Origin: Acidobacteriota bacterium
GTDB taxonomy: Bacteria; Acidobacteriota; Thermoanaerobaculia; Gp7-AA8
DNA length: 16,377 bases
Assembly (NCBI GenBank): GCA_003222375.1
Contig: QHVX01000154.1
Span: 1-16,377, forward strand
Direction of reading: 5' to 3'
Shown: one piece after another, positions 13,505 to 16,377 of the stretch
Layout: every line of letters starts with the position of its first letter
How positions within the stretch are numbered: the first letter of the stretch is position 1
Translations under genes and position numbers: made by a program
The notes under the pieces: model-generated
What the model saw: the letters and a program-made list of their open reading frames with translations, nothing else
What the model was told of the DNA's origin: nothing
Database searches by the model: none

Positions 13505-14800
13505 GTGCGTCGTTTTGTAGCGGTCCTTTTCTTCGCGCCGCTCGCCCTCCCCGCACAAACCAGCGACTGGTCGTTTCGCAGCCGGATCGAGATCCGCGCG
13601 AATTACCGCGACACGAACGAAGCAAAGTTTCCGCTGCGCTTTCCGTTTCCGCCGATCAATCTTCCAATCGGACAGACGACCGCCTTCGAGGAGACCGTCG
13701 ACGCCGGAAATCACGCTGAGCTGAGCGTCGCGCAGATTCGACTCGATGCCAGCTACGGAAATGTCTTCGCCGCGCACGTGCAGTTTCACGCCCAGGACAA
13801 ATACCGCCGTAATCCGACGAGCGAAGACCGGCAAACCGACGCCGACGAGATCTGGCTGCGCTTTGGCCCGAAACCCGATTTTCTCGATCGCCCCGCAGGC
13901 TCGTCGGTCTTTCTTCAGATGGGAAAGTTTCCGAAGATGGAGCGGCAGCCGATTCGCCTGCTCGAAAGCTACGGTCTCGCGGCCACGGCGTTCAATCGGT
14001 TCGAGGACGTCGGCTTCATGACCGGTGGCACGATCGGACGCAATCTGTATTGGCGTTTGCAGGGCACGAGCGGGAATCCGCTCTACTTTCGCGATCCGAA
14101 CGCGCTCGCCGGCGACAACGGAATCAGGGAATTGCGGTTGCCGAACCCGAATCCGAAACTGAAAACCGGCTTTCCAATCCTCTACAACACGGAGACGGAA
14201 GGTTACGCGTTGCAGACGGATCACCTGCAGTTCGGCCAGGCGATCGGATACCGCTGGCAGAACGATGCGCAGACGTTCGGCTATGACGCAATCGCCTTTC
14301 ACTATCGACGCTCGATGTCGGACGCCGAAGATGCGCCGCTCGCGGGTACTTTTTATGGGGTCGATATCGACCTGCTCGAAGGGCCCCTCGACCGCGGCAT
14401 CAGGCTGCGCGGAAACAAGAAGGAAGAATTTGGCGCGCGTGTCTACACCGAGTGGCGTGGCTTGACATCGACGGTGCAATTTACAAAGCAGCACATCGCA
14501 GGACTTCATCGCCAGGGCGAAGAGTTGGAAGCCGGATATCAGATCCGACTTGCGAATCGATGGGTACCGTCGATTCAGCCGGCCGTCCGCTGGAGCGGTT
14601 TGCAGAATTTTTTCAAGGGCGATCCCACGCTCTTTCCGGCGCCGAGCATCTGGTGGAATTGGACCAAGCTCGACTATGGCATTCGCATCGGTCTGCCGCA
14701 CAACAGCGACCTCACCGTTGAGCGCGCCAGACACAATGTCGCATCGCCCAGAAAATTGGATATGAGCGAGACTCTCATGACGTTGCGCGTCAGAGTCTGA
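13505..14800 (+). CDS. Outer-membrane beta-barrel-like protein with signal peptide
   Basis: Secreted protein of 431 aa from this start. It has a clean Sec signal (MRRFVAVLFFAPLALPA, cleavage before QTSDW). The mature protein alternates polar and aromatic residues with many strand-like segments (RIEIRANYRD, EIWLRFG, VFLQMGKFPKMERQ, YWRLQGTSG, AIAFHYRRSM, GARVYTEWRG, TVQFTKQHI, SIQPAVRWSG, YGIRIGLPH), and ends TLMTLRVRV, a typical closing barrel strand. I recognise the class but not a named family. The VFLQMGKFPKMERQP segment resembles porins or alginate-type barrels where a constriction loop follows. GTG 13505 is preferred over TTG 13490 because it gives a compact basic signal start; neither has a Shine-Dalgarno. 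It follows the GTTAAC repeat and precedes the NHLP-like small gene by 40 bases. Confidence 0.8.
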   Translation: MRRFVAVLFFAPLALPAQTSDWSFRSRIEIRANYRDTNEAKFPLRFPFPPINLPIGQTTAFEETVDAGNHAELSVAQIRLDASYGNVFAAHVQFHAQDKYRRNPTSEDRQTDADEIWLRFGPKPDFLDRPAGSSVFLQMGKFPKMERQPIRLLESYGLAATAFNRFEDVGFMTGGTIGRNLYWRLQGTSGNPLYFRDPNALAGDNGIRELRLPNPNPKLKTGFPILYNTETEGYALQTDHLQFGQAIGYRWQNDAQTFGYDAIAFHYRRSMSDAEDAPLAGTFYGVDIDLLEGPLDRGIRLRGNKKEEFGARVYTEWRGLTSTVQFTKQHIAGLHRQGEELEAGYQIRLANRWVPSIQPAVRWSGLQNFFKGDPTLFPAPSIWWNWTKLDYGIRIGLPHNSDLTVERARHNVASPRKLDMSETLMTLRVRV

Positions 14801-14840
14801 CACGGCCCGCCGATTGCTCTCTCCATGGCAGGAGGACACC

Positions 14841-15065
14841 ATGCGTAACGAGATGATTGGAGCCGTTGTACGCCGCGCGATCGAGCACCCGGAGTTCCGG
14901 CAGCGGCTGATGGACAATCCTCAGGAGGCTCTCGCGGCGCACGGGTTTGCACTGGAGAAAGCGGACCTGGCAGAAATCGATAAGATCCGCACGCGGCTGC
15001 AGGACGGCGGCGATGTTGAACAGCAGCTTGTGTCGATCGCTGAAAATTATGGGTTAAACCCGTAA
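14841..15065 (+). CDS. Small NHLP/Os1348-clan-like protein (possible RiPP precursor)
   Basis: A 74-aa protein with the pattern seen in leader regions of NHLP/Os1348-clan peptide precursors and in the related nitrile-hydratase alpha-like fold: IGAVVRRAIEHPEFRQRLMD, then NPQEALAAHGFAL (26-38). A charged helix (EIDKIRTRLQ) leads to a Gly-Gly at 53-54 and a 20-residue tail DVEQQLVSIAENYGLNP-like with no cysteine and one serine, so it is a poor core for lanthipeptide or thiazole chemistry. It may be a stand-alone relative rather than a true precursor. AGGAGG (14830-14835) lies five bases before the ATG, which decides this start over TTG 14814; the signal is among the strongest in the window, so high expression is likely. 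No YcaO, LanM or radical-SAM gene is visible. Confidence 0.75.
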   Translation: MRNEMIGAVVRRAIEHPEFRQRLMDNPQEALAAHGFALEKADLAEIDKIRTRLQDGGDVEQQLVSIAENYGLNP

Positions 15066-15134
15066 CTGTCCGGCGTTTGACTCGTCCAACTCTCGGAATT
15101 TGTCTCGCACTGGTCGGGTTCGCAAACGCATTCG

Positions 15135-16377
15135 ATGCGCGTCCTCTCGCTGAAAAACTACGTCCTCACGCTCCTGGCTTTCACGACGGCCACGGCCGCC
15201 TTTGCGACTAATCCTTCTTCACGCTACGAAACGCGGATGGTGTTCGACGCTCAGACTTCGAGCGTGATCCTCTTTGGCGGCGTCACCGCTCTTGATTCGG
15301 GGACGCGGCTGGCCTATCGGCTCAACGACACGTGGGAGTGGACGGGCTCACGATGGATCCAGCGGTTTCCGGCGCACATCCCCGCCGGCCGCTCCGCGCA
15401 AGCGATGGTGTACGACTCGAATCGGTCGCAGATCGTAATGTTCGGTGGCCGCGCCGACAAGAATGACCTCAATGACACCTGGGTGTACACCAACAAGGAT
15501 TGGACGGAGCTGACGCCGGCGACTTCGCCGTCGCCCCGCTTCCTGGCTAGCGCTGCGTACGATCCGATGCGCGATCGCACCGTCCTTTTCGGCGGAACAC
15601 AGACAAGCGCCGATGGCAAGACTCTCACTCCAGTTCACGACACGTGGGAATTCGACGGGACGACGTGGAAACAGATTGGCGGCGAAGGACCTTCGGTCGC
15701 GAAGCCGCTTCTCGCCTACGACGCGGCGCGCAATCAGGTCATCATGCTGGGGCTCGACAGCAAAACGGCGACGCTGATGTACGCCTATGACCCGGCGGCC
15801 GGAGCGTGGAATCAGGTCACGCCTTCGACGCTTCCGCCGTGCGTCAATGAAGGACAGTTGACCTATCAGGAGTCGAATCAAACGCTGGTCTACACCGGCG
15901 GTGTTTGCACGAACGCGCTCGGTATCGACGAAACGTTCGAGTGGGATGGCACGAACTGGAACAAGATCACGCTCCTTTCGGAGGACAACCGTGTGTTCGG
16001 AGCGGCATTCGCGTTTGACTCCCAGCGACAGGTCACTGTTCTGTTTGGCGGATCGCCGGTCGTTGGCGTGCCGCTAAGCGATACGTGGCTGTACGGCGGG
16101 GGCGCCTGGCTTCCAGTCAGCGACTTGACGCGACCGGGGCCGCGGTCGCTCTTCACGTTCACCACCGATCCTGTGAACAACACGATCTGGATGTACGGCG
16201 GCACGGATGACGCCACGACCTTCAGCGATTTCTGGCGTTACGACAATGGAGAGTGGACCGAGCTCTTGCCCGAGGGTGGACCGGTCGGGTGCATTTCACC
16301 GACGGCGGCCTATGATACCGATCGCAGCAAGCTCGTCGTCGTCTGCGCTGATGCAGCCAGCACCTTCGAGTGGGACG
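15135..16377 (+). CDS. Secreted Kelch-type beta-propeller protein (3' end outside window)
   Basis: At least 414 codons are open from ATG 15135 to the edge. A signal peptide (about residues 1-24, ending TAAFA before TNPSS) is followed by tandem propeller blades. The recurring unit is a Y/F-D-x(4-6)-V/I-hydrophobic-F/Y-GG strand (FDAQTSSVILFGG 37-49, YDSNRSQIVMFGG 93-105, YDPMRDRTVLFGG 142-154, FDSQRQVTVLFGG 294-306, TDPVNNTIWMYGG 344-356), followed by a D-T-W-x-(Y/W/F) strand and an aromatic W about 7-10 residues on (NDTWEW, NDTWVY, HDTWEF, SDTWLY, SDFWRY). Degenerate copies near 195, 244 and 393 make about eight starts so far, more than one six- or seven-bladed wheel. It is probably exported to the periplasm or surface for protein or glycan contact. 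No catalytic domain is visible in the part present. No Shine-Dalgarno is seen. Confidence 0.85.
   Translation, partial: MRVLSLKNYVLTLLAFTTATAAFATNPSSRYETRMVFDAQTSSVILFGGVTALDSGTRLAYRLNDTWEWTGSRWIQRFPAHIPAGRSAQAMVYDSNRSQIVMFGGRADKNDLNDTWVYTNKDWTELTPATSPSPRFLASAAYDPMRDRTVLFGGTQTSADGKTLTPVHDTWEFDGTTWKQIGGEGPSVAKPLLAYDAARNQVIMLGLDSKTATLMYAYDPAAGAWNQVTPSTLPPCVNEGQLTYQESNQTLVYTGGVCTNALGIDETFEWDGTNWNKITLLSEDNRVFGAAFAFDSQRQVTVLFGGSPVVGVPLSDTWLYGGGAWLPVSDLTRPGPRSLFTFTTDPVNNTIWMYGGTDDATTFSDFWRYDNGEWTELLPEGGPVGCISPTAAYDTDRSKLVVVCADAASTFEWD

Noticed and set aside
13493..14917. 474-codon minus-strand frame opposite the barrel-like gene
   Set aside because: Composition is that of an antisense shadow; the + strand has a signal peptide and barrel strands.

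Overview
This 16.4 kb window comes from a GC-rich, Gram-negative-type bacterium. Outer-membrane and secreted proteins are present (a barrel-like protein, a Tat-exported asparaginase, a Kelch propeller protein). The gene set is of chromosomal housekeeping type: a fused E2-E1 2-oxoglutarate dehydrogenase of the Kgd type, a YpdA-like flavin reductase, and a zinc-ribbon thioredoxin. Together with several kinds of short palindromic repeats this suggests an uncultivated Acidobacteriota-like lineage; that placement is inference from gene style, not a phylogeny. I see no rRNA, tRNA, CRISPR array, transposase, integrase or phage gene. Coding density is very high: the longest gene-free stretch is about 120 bases and is almost entirely one large palindrome. 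Bases 1-41 hold nothing I can support.

Layout. 42-659 (-): an S2P/M50-type membrane protease homologue that has lost its HExxH helix. It is divergent from a tightly overlapped + strand set (730-3106): a Cys/Met-metabolism PLP enzyme, a small CPCC/coiled-coil protein and an agmatinase-family ureohydrolase. A 121-bp near-perfect palindrome fills the space to a convergent minus-strand pair (3228-4699: YpdA-like reductase and TerB-like protein, 4-nt overlap). Next on + come an uncharacterised 161-aa protein (4713-5198), a single-domain response regulator (5274-5795) and a Tat-exported Ntn-hydrolase of the glycosylasparaginase family (5823-6929), whose Shine-Dalgarno lies inside a hairpin filling the whole intergenic gap. 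The minus-strand kgd (6926-10477) meets it tail to tail with overlapping stop codons. Upstream of kgd on the same strand is an apparent GNAT-GNAT-PAP2 fusion (10488-11882). The right end is all + strand: thioredoxin-2, AI-2E/PerM-type permease, outer-membrane barrel-like protein, a 74-aa protein resembling NHLP/Os1348-clan RiPP leaders, and a secreted Kelch-type propeller protein running off the edge.

How the genes fit together. Most of the window is ordinary metabolism and envelope biology: sulfur amino acids, polyamines, the TCA cycle, thiol redox. The unusual content lies at the DNA/RNA scale and in damaged genes. There are four unrelated palindromic elements, two of which touch coding sequence (one encodes part of the kgd linker, one supplies a stop codon). 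An SD-masking hairpin lies between the regulator and the asparaginase. A 60-bp patch of about 25% GC sits inside kgd. Two genes (the M50 homologue and the GNAT domain) look as if each lost a short internal segment. I did not find a convincing new multi-gene system. The best leads are the lone NHLP-like peptide next to envelope genes, the SD hairpin, and the in-gene palindrome and AT-rich patch of kgd.
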